Notes: generated from the letters alone by a model not told the origin. A stretch of 64,000 nucleotides of DNA from RHKX01 sp046330285 (GCA_046330285.1 JAXLSX010000004.1:173110-237109), one strand, 5' to 3'; counted from the stretch's first letter, positions 35,459 to 44,660 are shown. A program made the numbers and translations.

Positions 35459-36294
35459 GCACGCCGATCGCGGTCAGGGTCCAGGGCCTGACGAAGAGCT
35501 TCACCCAGCGCGGCCAGCGCGTCGACGCCGTCCGCGACGTCAGCTTCGAGGTCGAGCGCGGCGGTTCGATTGCCGTGGTCGGCGAGTCGGGGTCGGGTAA
35601 GACGACGGTCGCACGCTGTCTCACCGGTCTCGTCCGTCCCGACGCCGGCACGATCGAGGTCTGCGGGCGGCCCCGCGGCGACGAGCGGGTCTCCGCTTCC
35701 GAGCGCAGGCGACGCGCACACGAGATGCAGATGATCTTCCAGGACCCGTACGGGTCCCTCAATGCCCGCAACAGGATCGGCGAGGCGGTTCGCCGTGCGG
35801 CGCTCCTGCACGAGACGACGACGCGCGCCGACGTCGACTCCTACACGGCGGCGTTGCTGGAGCGGGTGGGGCTGCCGGCGTCCACGGCCGACGCCTACCC
35901 GCGCCAGCTCTCCGGCGGGCAACGCCAGCGCGCTGCCATCGCCTGCGCCCTTGCGGTCGAGCCCGAGGTGCTCGTGCTCGACGAGGCGGTTGCCGCGCTC
36001 GACCTCTCGATCCAGGCGCAGATCCTCAACCTCCTGGCGAAGATGCGAGCCGACAGCGGCATCTCGTTCGTCTTCATCTCCCACGACCTCAGCGTCGTCC
36101 GGCAGGTGAGTGAAACGGTCGTGGTCATGTGCCACGGCGAGGTGGTGGAGGCCGGTCCGACGCGGGACGTGCTCAGCGCGCCCGCTCACCCGTACACCCA
36201 GCGGCTCGTGGCATCGGTTCCGCGCCCCGGCTGGGACCCGCACGCCCTGCTCGGGAGAGAGCGGGCTCCGGCGGCCGGTACCGCCGGCGGGTGA
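35455..36294 (+). CDS. ABC importer ATPase DppF-like, module 1
   Basis: Second ATPase of the importer (279 residues). Walker A GESGSGKTT, Q-loop MIFQDPYGSLN, signature LSGGQRQRAAIACAL, Walker B VLVLDEAVAALD (the usual EPV is EAV here) and an H-loop ISHDLSVV. The C-terminal tail is that of OppF/DppF proteins: YTQRLVASVPRPGWDP. GTG at 35455 overlaps the previous stop. Ends 13 bases before the Gfo/Idh/MocA gene, so module 1 is one operon to 37354. Confidence 0.88.
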   Translation: MSTPIAVRVQGLTKSFTQRGQRVDAVRDVSFEVERGGSIAVVGESGSGKTTVARCLTGLVRPDAGTIEVCGRPRGDERVSASERRRRAHEMQMIFQDPYGSLNARNRIGEAVRRAALLHETTTRADVDSYTAALLERVGLPASTADAYPRQLSGGQRQRAAIACALAVEPEVLVLDEAVAALDLSIQAQILNLLAKMRADSGISFVFISHDLSVVRQVSETVVVMCHGEVVEAGPTRDVLSAPAHPYTQRLVASVPRPGWDPHALLGRERAPAAGTAGG

Positions 36295-36307
36295 CCGCCG
36301 GAGCACG

Positions 36308-37354
36308 ATGACGACGAGCACCGATACGCCGGTGAGGGTCGGGGTGATCGGCCTCGGGCTGGCGGGCAAGCCTCACCTCGACGGCTACGCGTCGGCACCC
36401 GGCTGCGAGCTCGCGGTCGCCTGCGACGTCGCGGAGAGAAAGCTCGCCCCGGTCGTCGAGGCGAGGGGAGTTCGCGGCACGACCGACCATCGCTCGGTTC
36501 TCGCCGATCCGGAGGTCGATGCCGTCGCAATCCTGCTCCCGCACCCGCTCCACCACGAGGTCGGCGCGGAGGCGTTGCGGGCCGGCAAGCACGTCTGCAT
36601 GGCGAAGCCGATGACGGTCACGGCGGCAGAGGCCGACGGGTTGATCGATCTGGCCGTCGATGCCGGCAGGACGCTCGGCGTCGCCGAGAGCACGCGCTTC
36701 GTCCGGGCCTACATCGAGGCCGAGCGCATGATCCGCGACGGTGAGCTCGGCGACGTCCGCATGATCCGCGCCTTCAATTCCGACCAGGTCCTCGACGAGT
36801 GGGCGGACGAGGAGGACGAGACCCAGGCATGGAAGCGCGAGCCCCACGGTTGCGGTGCCATCCTCGACTGCGGACCGCACCTCTTCGACCTGATCGCGTG
36901 GTTCTTCGGGGAAGTCGAGGTGCTGCAGGCGTCGGCTCGGAGCTGGGTTTCCGGCATCCCGCTCGACAACCACTCCGTCGTCACCGGCCGGATGGCCGGC
37001 GGCGAGCTCTTCAGCCTCGAGATCTGCTCGCTGACGGAGTACCCGCACGGGGAGCGGGTCGAGATCTACGGCAGCGAGGGCACCCTGGTCATCGACCAGG
37101 TCCTCGATCCGCCGATGGTCCTCTACCGCGGCAACCGCGACCTCCGCGGGTCCGCGGTCACGGGCATCCCCTACGACATCGAGGGATGGAAGGCGGAGTC
37201 GACCGGCGCCGCCGTGCACGACTTCGTCGAGGCGGTGCGAACCGGCAGATCGCCGCGGGTGACGGCGGACGAGGGGCGTTACGTGGTCAGCCTGATCGAG
37301 CGCGCCTACGAGTCGGTCGCGCGAGGGGGAGTGGAGATCGACGGCCGCCGCTGA
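36308..37354 (+). CDS. Gfo/Idh/MocA family oxidoreductase 1
   Basis: A 348-residue NAD(P)-dependent dehydrogenase-like protein that could reduce or oxidise a carbonyl or imine of the transported compound. The Rossmann motif is VGVIGLGLAGKPHLDGY (about 10-26). The family EKP signature reads AKP (CMAKPMTV), so the glutamate is lost but the lysine kept. A C-terminal GFO/IDH substrate-binding domain follows (about 130-340), with a catalytic-region histidine in CGPHLFDLIAWFFG. Last gene of module 1. Its paralogue of equal length is at 56498. Confidence 0.83.
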   Translation: MTTSTDTPVRVGVIGLGLAGKPHLDGYASAPGCELAVACDVAERKLAPVVEARGVRGTTDHRSVLADPEVDAVAILLPHPLHHEVGAEALRAGKHVCMAKPMTVTAAEADGLIDLAVDAGRTLGVAESTRFVRAYIEAERMIRDGELGDVRMIRAFNSDQVLDEWADEEDETQAWKREPHGCGAILDCGPHLFDLIAWFFGEVEVLQASARSWVSGIPLDNHSVVTGRMAGGELFSLEICSLTEYPHGERVEIYGSEGTLVIDQVLDPPMVLYRGNRDLRGSAVTGIPYDIEGWKAESTGAAVHDFVEAVRTGRSPRVTADEGRYVVSLIERAYESVARGGVEIDGRR

Positions 37355-37370
37355 GGGCTTCGGGGCGACC

Positions 37371-38204
37371 TCAGAGCGCTTCGATCGCGGCCTCGATCGC
37401 CTCGATCGGCTGCATCGGACGCACGTCCCAGTCGGGCTGGCGGGGTCCGAGGTCGGTGAGGAGCCAGTCGACGCCGGCCCGTTCCCATAGCGCCGGGTCG
37501 TCCTCGGTGCGCGTGCTCGCCACGAGCGTCAGCGGGGCCGCTCCGGGCGGGCGCAGATCCTTCGTCCGCTCGCGCAGGAGCGCGATGCCGTCGGGATCGA
37601 CCCCGTCGGGAAAGAGGCCGTCCCATGCGGCGGCTCGGCGGAGCGGCCGCGGCAGGGGATCCGGAAGGGGATCGCGCCAGCGTGCACCGAGCCACACCGG
37701 TATCCGAGGTGCCTGCACCGGCTTCGGCAGGAACGGCTTCGAATCGATCGAGTAGTGGGTGCCATGATGCGCGATCGGGTCCCCGCTGAGCATGCTGTCG
37801 AGCAGCTCGAGGCCCTCGTCGAGCATCGCCGCACGCGTCTTCATCTCGCCCGCTTCGCCGAGCTCTGCCATTTCGCCGTTGGAGTCGCCACCGACGCTGA
37901 GGCCGAGCGTCATCCGCCCTCCGCTCAGCAGGTCGAGCGTTGCCGCCTGGCGTGCCACGACCTGCGGCCGGCGTCGGGCCAGGGGTGTGACCATCGCTCC
38001 GATGCGAATTCGCTCGGTGGCCGACGCGATCGCCGCCATGCAGACCCACGGATCGCACATCGCCTCGATCGGATCGGGGTACTGGATGTGATCCCAGAGG
38101 AAGAACCCGTCCCAGCCGATCGCCTCCGAGCGAACGGCGAGCTCGGTGATCAGGTTCGGGTCGGCCAGGTTGTCGAACGGGGGTACGAAGAGTCCTCGTT
38201 TCAC
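37371..38204 (-). CDS. LLM-class flavin/F420-dependent oxidoreductase 2
   Basis: A 277-residue paralogue of the 24112 gene, beginning MKRGLFVPPFDNLADP. TIM-barrel luciferase-like fold with LAVRSEAIGWDGFFLWDHIQYP, TERIRIGAMVTPLARRRP, LSGGRMTLGLSVGGDSNGEM and IPVWLGARW. GTG start at 38204 with GAGGAG six bases upstream. It is monocistronic, convergent with module 1 (16-base gap) and divergent from the LacI regulator. F420 dependence is plausible but not shown. Having one copy near each transporter module suggests a role in the same substrate chemistry. Confidence 0.82.
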   Translation of the reverse strand: MKRGLFVPPFDNLADPNLITELAVRSEAIGWDGFFLWDHIQYPDPIEAMCDPWVCMAAIASATERIRIGAMVTPLARRRPQVVARQAATLDLLSGGRMTLGLSVGGDSNGEMAELGEAGEMKTRAAMLDEGLELLDSMLSGDPIAHHGTHYSIDSKPFLPKPVQAPRIPVWLGARWRDPLPDPLPRPLRRAAAWDGLFPDGVDPDGIALLRERTKDLRPPGAAPLTLVASTRTEDDPALWERAGVDWLLTDLGPRQPDWDVRPMQPIEAIEAAIEAL

Positions 38205-38234
38205 TTCTCGCTCCTCAGTGCGCGTTGCGGTGGG

Positions 38235-38272
38235 CCCGCCCGCCCCTGATGCCGGTCGTCGGGGCGGGCGGG
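38235..38272. other. perfect 12-bp GC hairpin between divergent genes
   Basis: CCCGCCCGCCCC (38235-38246), 14-base loop, GGGGCGGGCGGG (38261-38272). It lies in the 136-base region between LLM 2 and the LacI gene. It has no U-tract and is upstream of both genes, so it is not an obvious terminator. A transcript structure or protein-binding site is possible. Confidence 0.5.
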
Positions 38273-38325
38273 TCGCGGTCTATCACGGTGCTCGCCGGGA
38301 ATGCGGCTCCGGCCCGCCCTGTCGT

Positions 38326-38331
38326 TAACTT
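38326..38331 (+). promoter_or_regulatory. -10 element upstream of lacI-family gene
   Basis: TAACTT (within GTTAACTT) nine bases before the ATG at 38341, giving an expected leader of at most a few bases. No Shine-Dalgarno is seen. Confidence 0.45.
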
Positions 38332-38340
38332 CCCCTCGTC

Positions 38341-39285
38341 ATGGGATCGTCCAAGCCCACGATCGTTGATGTCGCCGAGGCCGCAGGTGTCGCTGTCGGC
38401 ACCGCCTCGAACGCGCTCAGCGGCAAGGGCAGGGTCAGCGGCGCCACCCGGGCGCGCGTCGCCAAGGCCGCAGAGGAGTTGTCCTACGTCCCGAACCGGG
38501 GCGCGAGCGGTCTCCCGACCGGAAAGACGATGGCCATCGGGATCCGCTTCGGGCACGACTCGACGATTCCCGGGGGAGCCTTCTTCATCGAGGTCCTCGA
38601 TGCCGCGGCCGAGGCAGCGGACAAGGCCGGCTACGGCCTGCTGATCCGGCGCAGTGGTCGCCCGCTCGGCGATCAGGTCGATGCCGAGATCGTCGTGGAC
38701 CCGACCCAGAACGACGACCTCGTGGCTCCCGGCGGGATCCCGGTCGTCTCGATCGGCCGCAACACGGAGCCCTCCGTGCCGTGGGTCGATGTCGACCATC
38801 GGGCGGTGATGAGCACGCTCCTCGAGCATCTCGCCTCGCTCGCACCGGCCGACGGCGGCGCCTGGTTCGTCACGCTCCCCCAGCGGCTTGGGTTCGTCGA
38901 GGCCCTCGAGGACTCGTTTCGCGAGTGGTGTGCGGATCGGGAAATGGCGGCCGAGGTCCTGGAGATTCCCGATGCATCCGAGGAAGTGGTCGAGATCGTT
39001 CTCCGGCAGCTCGATCAGGGCGGAGAACCCGCCCTGATCGTGACTGCGCTCGACCGCCAGGCGGTCGGCGTGCGCCACGCACTGGCCGCTGCCGGGCTCG
39101 ACGTGTCGGTGGGCTCCGCCTCGGACGGCGTCGTCCTCGGCCTGCTCGACCCTCCGGTCAGCGCCATGTCGCTCGACGGGGCGGCGCACGGAGAAACCGC
39201 GGTGCGAATGGTCCTGGATTGGATCCGCACCGGCGAGGCGCCCGGAAACGTGCTGCTTCCCGCCCGGTTGCGAATCCGCTCGTAG
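38341..39285 (+). CDS. LacI-family transcriptional regulator
   Basis: A 314-residue repressor-type regulator. The N-terminal helix-turn-helix (about residues 7-55) reads TIVDVAEAAGVAVGTASNALSGKGRVSGATRARVAKAAEELSYVPN, with the hinge segment GASGL that inserts at a central CpG of the operator. A periplasmic-binding-protein-like effector domain follows (about 65-310). The palindromes GAAACGTTTC at 44641 and 44698, centred on CpG, are its likely targets, so it would control module 2. No sugar genes are nearby, so the inducer is probably a module substrate. It ends two bases before the convergent P5C dehydrogenase. Confidence 0.85.
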   Translation: MGSSKPTIVDVAEAAGVAVGTASNALSGKGRVSGATRARVAKAAEELSYVPNRGASGLPTGKTMAIGIRFGHDSTIPGGAFFIEVLDAAAEAADKAGYGLLIRRSGRPLGDQVDAEIVVDPTQNDDLVAPGGIPVVSIGRNTEPSVPWVDVDHRAVMSTLLEHLASLAPADGGAWFVTLPQRLGFVEALEDSFREWCADREMAAEVLEIPDASEEVVEIVLRQLDQGGEPALIVTALDRQAVGVRHALAAAGLDVSVGSASDGVVLGLLDPPVSAMSLDGAAHGETAVRMVLDWIRTGEAPGNVLLPARLRIRS

Positions 39286-39287
39286 GC

Positions 39288-40874
39288 TCACTCGATCGGG
39301 AGACCGTGGCGGACGGTGTTCTCGGTGACGACGTGCGAATCGACGAACTGCGGCAGGTATTCGCCGCCGCCGGCCTTGAAGCCCATCCCCGAGAGCCGGT
39401 TGCCTCCGAACGGCTGGCGACCCGGCATCGCCCCGGTGGTTGCGCGGTTCACGTAGAAGTTCCCGACCGGGCTCCGCGCAATCACCCGCTCGATCGTCGC
39501 CGGATCCCGTGAGAACAGCCCGCCGGTCAGGGCGTGTCCGAGTCCGTCGACGATGTCGCAGGCGGCGTCGACACCCGCGACCGGCTCGATCGTGAGGACC
39601 GGCCCGAACAGCTCCGAGGTCACGACCGTCGAATCGGCCGGCGCTCCGGCGACGATCGTCGGCGCGACCCAGTACCCGCTTCCGGCCGGCAAGGCAGCGC
39701 GGTCGATCTCGGCCTCGGGGCCCAGCTCCGCAAGGGCGGACTCGATCCGGTCGCGGGCATCCGCGTCGATCACCGGGGGAACGTCGGTCTCGAAGTCCTC
39801 CGGGGGGCCGACCCGCAGCGTCTGCAACGCCCCTCGCATCCGCTCGAGCAACTCGTCGGCGATTCGCTCGTGTACGAGGGTGCGCGAGGCGGCGGAGCAC
39901 TTCTGCCCGGCGAAGGCGTAAGCGGAATCGAGCAACGCCGGGATCACCTCGTCGAGATCAGCATCGGCGTCCACGATCACGCAGTTCTTGCCGCCCATCT
40001 CGGCGATCACCCGCTTCAGGTGTCGCTGTCCTGGCGCCGGGGTTGCGGCCTTGCGCAGGATCTCGAGGCCGACCGCGCTCGAGCCCGTGAACGCGATCGT
40101 CTGCACGGAGGGGTCGTCGACCAGCGAGCCGCCCACGGTGCCGTCTCCGGGAAGCAGGGCGAGCACGCCGTCGGGCACGCCGGCTCTCCGGAGCGCCTCG
40201 ACGACGGCGAGCCCGCACGCCGGCGACTGCTCGGCGGGCTTGACGCAAACGGCGTTGCCGGTGACGAGGCCGGCCGCGGTCATCCCCGTGAGAATCGCGA
40301 AGGGGAAGTTCCACGGAGCGATCACGGCGACGACTCCGCGAGCGCGGTGGCGAAGCGTGTTCCGTTCGCCCGGCATCTGGATCAGCTGAGAGGACGCGTC
40401 GAGTGCGAGGACCTCGCGCGCGTAGAACTCCAGGAAGTCGATCGCCTCGCAGACGTCGGCGTCCGCCTGCGACCACGGCTTTGCGCATTCGCGCGCCGCC
40501 AGCGCCGCGAGCTCCGCCCGCCGCTCCCGCAGCTCGGCGGCGGCCCGCGACATCACGGCGGCCCGCTCGGACGCCGGTCGCGCCCCCCAATCCCGCTGCG
40601 CTTCCGCGGCCACCCGCACGGCCGCCTCGACCTCGCGCGGGCTCGCGGAAGTGGCACGGGCCACGACCCGGCCCGGGTCCGAGGGATCGACCGAGTCGAA
40701 GTCCGGCTCGTCCCGGGCATCCGGTCCGATCATCACCGGGACGGCGATCGGCAATCGCCGGTCGAGCGCGACCAGCGCCTCCTCCAGCCGGGACCGTTCC
40801 GGCGCTCGCCGCAGCTCGCGGATCGGTTCGTTCGCGAACTCCGCCATCGGAGCGCCGGGGACGGGGCTCTTCAT
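39288..40874 (-). CDS. L-glutamate gamma-semialdehyde (1-pyrroline-5-carboxylate) dehydrogenase
   Basis: Oxidises glutamate gamma-semialdehyde to glutamate with NAD+, the second step of proline breakdown. 528 residues, an aldehyde dehydrogenase with AVIAPWNFPFAILTGM, AFTGSSAVG, general base Glu292 (AEMGGKNC) and nucleophile Cys326 (FAGQKCSAAS), plus the family C-terminal PFGGNRLSGMGFKAGG. ATG 40874 overlaps the proline dehydrogenase stop as ATGA, so the pair are a split equivalent of bifunctional PutA. Open frame upstream of 40874 is a shadow. Confidence 0.9.
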   Translation of the reverse strand: MKSPVPGAPMAEFANEPIRELRRAPERSRLEEALVALDRRLPIAVPVMIGPDARDEPDFDSVDPSDPGRVVARATSASPREVEAAVRVAAEAQRDWGARPASERAAVMSRAAAELRERRAELAALAARECAKPWSQADADVCEAIDFLEFYAREVLALDASSQLIQMPGERNTLRHRARGVVAVIAPWNFPFAILTGMTAAGLVTGNAVCVKPAEQSPACGLAVVEALRRAGVPDGVLALLPGDGTVGGSLVDDPSVQTIAFTGSSAVGLEILRKAATPAPGQRHLKRVIAEMGGKNCVIVDADADLDEVIPALLDSAYAFAGQKCSAASRTLVHERIADELLERMRGALQTLRVGPPEDFETDVPPVIDADARDRIESALAELGPEAEIDRAALPAGSGYWVAPTIVAGAPADSTVVTSELFGPVLTIEPVAGVDAACDIVDGLGHALTGGLFSRDPATIERVIARSPVGNFYVNRATTGAMPGRQPFGGNRLSGMGFKAGGGEYLPQFVDSHVVTENTVRHGLPIE

Positions 40875-42277
40875 GGGCTCGCCAGCAGCGAGTCGAGGTC
40901 TGCGCCCGCCGCCCGGTCGGCGAGGAAGGAGTCGTTGGACGTGTTCTCCAGCAGACGGCGGACGAGGTAGGCCATGCCGCTGACGAGGTCGCCGACGGGC
41001 GAGTAGACCCGCGCCCGGTGGCCATCCCGGGCCAGCACCTCGGCCAGGTCGTCGCCGAGGCCGCGAAGGACCTGGAGTTCGAGGTCTCCCGTGGCGAGCC
41101 GGCGGTGCCGCGCGTATGCGATCGCATGCGCAAGTGACCGCAGGTTGTGCGACGCGATCGCCGGCCGGACGAGCGGGAAGGAATCGACGAGCCTCCTCGT
41201 GATCCGCTCGAAGCAGCGGTCCGAGTCGGCCTTCTCCGACCACACAGGCGGGACCCAGCCGTGCTGGGTTGCTTCGATGTGCTCCTGGTCCCAGTACGCG
41301 CCCTTGACGAGGCGCACGGCCAGCGGATCGGCCCGCTCGGTGCGGGATGCCCACTCGATGATCTCGTCGAGCATCTCCTCCGAATCGCGGAGATAGGCCT
41401 GGAGGACCAGACCGGCCGAGGGGCCGGAGCGGAATTCGTCCTCAGCGAGGACCGCGAGAACCATCTCGAAGACCATCTCTCGCGAGTCCATCGACTCCAT
41501 GTCGACGTGAAGGTGCGCTCCGACTCCGGCGGCCGTCCTCAGTAGGCGGCGCAGGTGCTCGGCGGCGTCGCGCCGGCCGCGGTCGGGCGCCTGGGGCCGG
41601 ACCAACGGGGTGAGTGCCGTGACCTTGACCGAGAGGTTGGCTCGCGGAAGCGAACCGGCCGCGTCGGATTCCAGGATCGGCTTCGGGTCCCACTCGCGGG
41701 TCGCGACGGCGAGCGTCTTGAGCGCCTGATCGCAGCGGTTCGCGTAGGCGACACCCTCCGCTTCGGTCAGCGTCGCCTCGCCGAGCAGATCGACCGAGAT
41801 CGCGTTGCCGCGGTCCCACATCCGCCGCAGCTCGCGCGCGGCCCGATCGGGGGTCGAGCCGACGATGAACCGGTGCGCCATCCGGTTGATCGCGACGCGA
41901 GCGACTCGACCGGTGACGCCGCGGGCAGCGGGGGTGCGGGCGGCGCCGGATGCGATCGAGACCGGGCGCCGACCCGAGCCGCCGACCCGGCTGAGGTACG
42001 AGTGCAGGTGGCCGGCGAGGTCGGCCGCGTTCTCGCAGGCGGGCGCAACGTCGACGAGCTGGAGCAGGGCCGCTCGCACTTCCGGATCCCGTCCCACGAG
42101 GCTCATTCCCCGCTCATGCGGGGCTCTCCTCATGGCGGCGGCCGAGAAGTTCCTCCGGGCCAGGCTGCGACCTATCTCCGCGATCTCGGCGGTCAGGTGG
42201 GGTTCAGGCCCTCGTGCCGCGGGTGATCGGCCGGGGGCGGCGCCGGCTTCGTCGATCCTCTCCATCTCGGCCTCCAC
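40871..42277 (-). CDS. proline dehydrogenase (FAD-dependent, PutA-type)
   Basis: Oxidises L-proline to 1-pyrroline-5-carboxylate. 468 residues with a PutA-like helical N-terminal part, then the beta/alpha barrel: AISVDLLGEATLTEAEG, ANLSVKVTALTP, HVDMESM, VRLVKGAYWDQEH and the hallmark C-terminal YSPVGDLVSGMAYLVRRLLENTSNDSFL. The GTG start at 42277 has a -10-like TATGTT six bases upstream; an ATG at 42265 is the alternative. First gene of a two-gene proline catabolic operon that probably also consumes proline released by the flanking modules. Confidence 0.92.
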   Translation of the reverse strand: MEAEMERIDEAGAAPGRSPAARGPEPHLTAEIAEIGRSLARRNFSAAAMRRAPHERGMSLVGRDPEVRAALLQLVDVAPACENAADLAGHLHSYLSRVGGSGRRPVSIASGAARTPAARGVTGRVARVAINRMAHRFIVGSTPDRAARELRRMWDRGNAISVDLLGEATLTEAEGVAYANRCDQALKTLAVATREWDPKPILESDAAGSLPRANLSVKVTALTPLVRPQAPDRGRRDAAEHLRRLLRTAAGVGAHLHVDMESMDSREMVFEMVLAVLAEDEFRSGPSAGLVLQAYLRDSEEMLDEIIEWASRTERADPLAVRLVKGAYWDQEHIEATQHGWVPPVWSEKADSDRCFERITRRLVDSFPLVRPAIASHNLRSLAHAIAYARHRRLATGDLELQVLRGLGDDLAEVLARDGHRARVYSPVGDLVSGMAYLVRRLLENTSNDSFLADRAAGADLDSLLASP

Positions 42278-42283
42278 GTCGCG

Positions 42284-42289
42284 AACATA
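42284..42289 (-). promoter_or_regulatory. -10 element for the proline dehydrogenase operon
   Basis: TATGTT on the minus strand, six bases before the GTG at 42277, consistent with a leaderless transcript and with that start. Confidence 0.45.
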
Positions 42290-42332
42290 GGCGTGCCCGG
42301 AGGCGGAAGCCAGAGGCGACTGTCGGCAATCG

Positions 42333-43490
42333 TCAGGACGATCGTTCAGTCAGCCGGAGCGCGAGGTGGGCCAGCAGGCGGTCTTCGCCGTTCGCGAGGT
42401 GGAGCCCAGTCAGTTCCTCGATCCTCTGCAGCCGGTAGTAGAGCCCGCTGCGGTGGAGCGAGAGAGCGGCTGCGGCCCGCTTGACGTCGCCCGCCGAGTC
42501 GAGGAAGACCGCAAGCGTCTCGGCGAGGTCGGGCTCGTCGGCGATGAGTCTGCGGATGCCGGCTGGAACGTCCGCGAGCGCCGAAGCCGGAAGCTGGCCG
42601 ACCAGGCGATCGACGCCCATGGTCTCCCATGCGGCGTACCGCTCTCCGATCGGCCTCCGTCGCGCGACCGAAAGCGCAAGCTCGGCCTGTCGTCGGCCCT
42701 CGGGAACCGAGGCGAGCCCGCCGACGGTCGCCGACTGCCCGACCGCGAGTGGTCCGTCAGCCGCGCCGTGAACCCATCTGGCGATGAGCTCGGGCTCGAG
42801 CACCGAGAGCGCGGGTTCATCGAGGTCGAGGAGCATCAACAGGCCGTCGGGCATCAGGCCCGCCAGGACATGACCCGCCGAGACCCGGTGAGCGATCCGC
42901 CGGGCGAAATCGCCGAGCCTCGTCGAGGGGCCGTCGGAGGCGATCCGCAGGACGACGAGCGGTCGGTCGGCGATGAGCCCGGCACCTGTGATCGCGACCC
43001 GGGCACTTTCGCGAACGTCCTCAGATGCGGAGCAGAGGTCGTTCAGGCGTGCCGTCTCCTCGGTCAGGTCGGCATCGGGTCGCGCTGCGAGGTAGTCGGC
43101 GGCGCGCACCGCCGCCTGCCGAACCCGCTCGATCTCCTCATCGCCGATCGAGTGGGTGGAGTCGACAAGCCAGAGGAATCCGACGGTCGTCTCGTCCGCG
43201 CGCACCGGGACGCAGACCCGCTCCGCCATTCCGATCTCGGGGACCGCCTCGGTGCGCACCGGCTCCAGCGCTCGAGCGATGCCCTGGGCGAGCAGGGCGT
43301 CGCGGACGTGGCGGCTCGCGCCCCGGCCGAGGATCGAGTTCTCCCTGACCTGGTCGATCTCGCCCCACTGGGGGCTGTAGGCGATCGGCGAAAGCGCGGC
43401 ATCGTCGAGTAGAACGGGGCGCTCGATCGCGAGACTCAGCGCCTCGACGAGCGTCTGCAGCTCATCGCTTGGGGAGCCCGCTTCGTTCAT
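42333..43490 (-). CDS. PucR-family transcriptional regulator (PutR-like)
   Basis: A 385-residue regulator. An N-terminal GAF-like sensor region (about 10-160) with SPIAYSPQWGEIDQVRENSILG and CVPVRADETTVGFLWLVD precedes the diagnostic PucR C-terminal helix-turn-helix: AVFLDSAGDVKRAAAALSLHRSGLYYRLQRIEELTGL. It sits upstream of and codirectional with proline dehydrogenase (55-base gap). PucR-family regulators are known to activate proline catabolism in streptomycetes, so it likely activates the proline operon. ATG 43490 is preferred; a longer frame to 43727 is not supported. TAGGCT 13 bases upstream is a candidate -10. Confidence 0.83.
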   Translation of the reverse strand: MNEAGSPSDELQTLVEALSLAIERPVLLDDAALSPIAYSPQWGEIDQVRENSILGRGASRHVRDALLAQGIARALEPVRTEAVPEIGMAERVCVPVRADETTVGFLWLVDSTHSIGDEEIERVRQAAVRAADYLAARPDADLTEETARLNDLCSASEDVRESARVAITGAGLIADRPLVVLRIASDGPSTRLGDFARRIAHRVSAGHVLAGLMPDGLLMLLDLDEPALSVLEPELIARWVHGAADGPLAVGQSATVGGLASVPEGRRQAELALSVARRRPIGERYAAWETMGVDRLVGQLPASALADVPAGIRRLIADEPDLAETLAVFLDSAGDVKRAAAALSLHRSGLYYRLQRIEELTGLHLANGEDRLLAHLALRLTERSS

Positions 43491-43630
43491 GGGGATCGTT
43501 CCGAGCCTAGCGATGCGGACCGCCGTTCCCCACGGATGAATCCGCGGCTCGTGCCTTCGCCGCTGTTGTAGGTTGCGCCCGCGGCGGCCCTTCCGATCGC
43601 CGGTGACGGAGTGGAGGAGATCGGGTTCCG

Positions 43631-44590
43631 ATGGATCCGGATGGACGGCGAGAGTTTGGAGGAATCCGCTGGGTCGGCGGGTCCGAGCTCCTCGGCACCC
43701 TGACCGCGGCGGCAGCCGCCGACGCACTCACCGCTGCGCTGCGGGAGCCCGCGAGCATTCCGGCCGCCCCGCAGCGCAACGTGATCGGGTCGGGGGCCGG
43801 GTACTTCCTCTCGATGCCGGCGGCCGGCGGGATCGGGGCCGGCGCCAAGCTGGTGTCCGTCCAGCCGGACAACCCGGCCCGCGGCCTGCCGCTCATCCAG
43901 GGCGTCTTCGCCCTGTTCGCGCCTGACTCGCTGACGCCCGTCGCCCTGTTCGACGGCGCGGCGATCACGGAGCTCCGAGCACCCGCGGTCTCGCTCGTCG
44001 CCACCCGGTCCCTCGCCCGGGCGGACGCCACGCATCTCGTCCTCTTCGGCGCCGGCGTTCAAGCGCGCGCGCATGGTCTCGCCCTGATCGCCGAGCGCCC
44101 GCTCGAGCGCGTGACGGTCGTCGCCCCCGGCCCAGGGACCGACACCCTCGTCCGCGAGCTGGCGGCGGCCGATGTCGACGCCGTTCGGGGCGGGCCCGAC
44201 GCCGTCGCCGAGGCCGACCTCATCTGCACCTGCACGTCCTCTTCCGAGCCGGTCTTCGATGGCGCGATCGTGGCCGTCGGGGCACACGTGAACGCCGTCG
44301 GATCCTTCCGGCGGACCACCCGGGAGATCGACACCACCCTGCTCGAACGGTCAACCGTGTTCGTCGAGGATCGTGAGGCGGCGCTGGACGAAGCCGGAGA
44401 CCTCCGGATCCCGATTGCCGAGGGGAGGTTCGCGCCCGAGTCGATCGCCGCCGACCTCGCCGAGGTCGTGTCCGGGGAGCGCGGGCGGAGCTCCGACGAA
44501 GAGATCACCGTCTTCAAGTCCGTCGGCTCGGCCTGGGAGGACCTCGTAGTGGCCCGAGCCGCATACGAGCTCCTCGAGCCGACGACCTGA
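43631..44590 (+). CDS. ornithine cyclodeaminase/mu-crystallin family protein 1
   Basis: A 319-residue NAD(P)-binding protein of the family that includes ornithine cyclodeaminase and ketimine reductases such as 1-pyrroline-2-carboxylate reductase. The Rossmann segment is LVLFGAGVQARAHGLAL (about 138-154), and the family loops GAKLVSVQPDNPARGLPLIQGVF and ICTCTSSSEPVFDG are present. In 3-hydroxyproline or D-proline breakdown this family reduces 1-pyrroline-2-carboxylate to L-proline, which proline dehydrogenase then consumes. Context supports the reductase role but does not prove it. GGAGGAG lies upstream of ATG 43631. Confidence 0.8.
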   Translation: MDPDGRREFGGIRWVGGSELLGTLTAAAAADALTAALREPASIPAAPQRNVIGSGAGYFLSMPAAGGIGAGAKLVSVQPDNPARGLPLIQGVFALFAPDSLTPVALFDGAAITELRAPAVSLVATRSLARADATHLVLFGAGVQARAHGLALIAERPLERVTVVAPGPGTDTLVRELAAADVDAVRGGPDAVAEADLICTCTSSSEPVFDGAIVAVGAHVNAVGSFRRTTREIDTTLLERSTVFVEDREAALDEAGDLRIPIAEGRFAPESIAADLAEVVSGERGRSSDEEITVFKSVGSAWEDLVVARAAYELLEPTT

Positions 44591-44640
44591 CGCCATCCGG
44601 TGCGGTTGGGAGCCGCGCCCGAGCTTCGGCGCATTGGGAA

Positions 44641-44650
44641 GAAACGTTTC
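44641..44650. promoter_or_regulatory. LacI operator candidate O1
   Basis: Perfect palindrome GAAACGTTTC, centred on CpG, lying just upstream of the -35 box of the module 2 promoter. Its twin is 57 bases downstream. Confidence 0.7.
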
Positions 44651-44660
44651 GGCAAGTTCG

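Noticed and set aside
39288..41354. A 688-residue minus-strand frame for P5C dehydrogenase
   Set aside because: The N-terminal extension is antisense-like Arg/Pro-rich noise over the proline dehydrogenase gene. ATG 40874 with ATGA coupling fits the family length.
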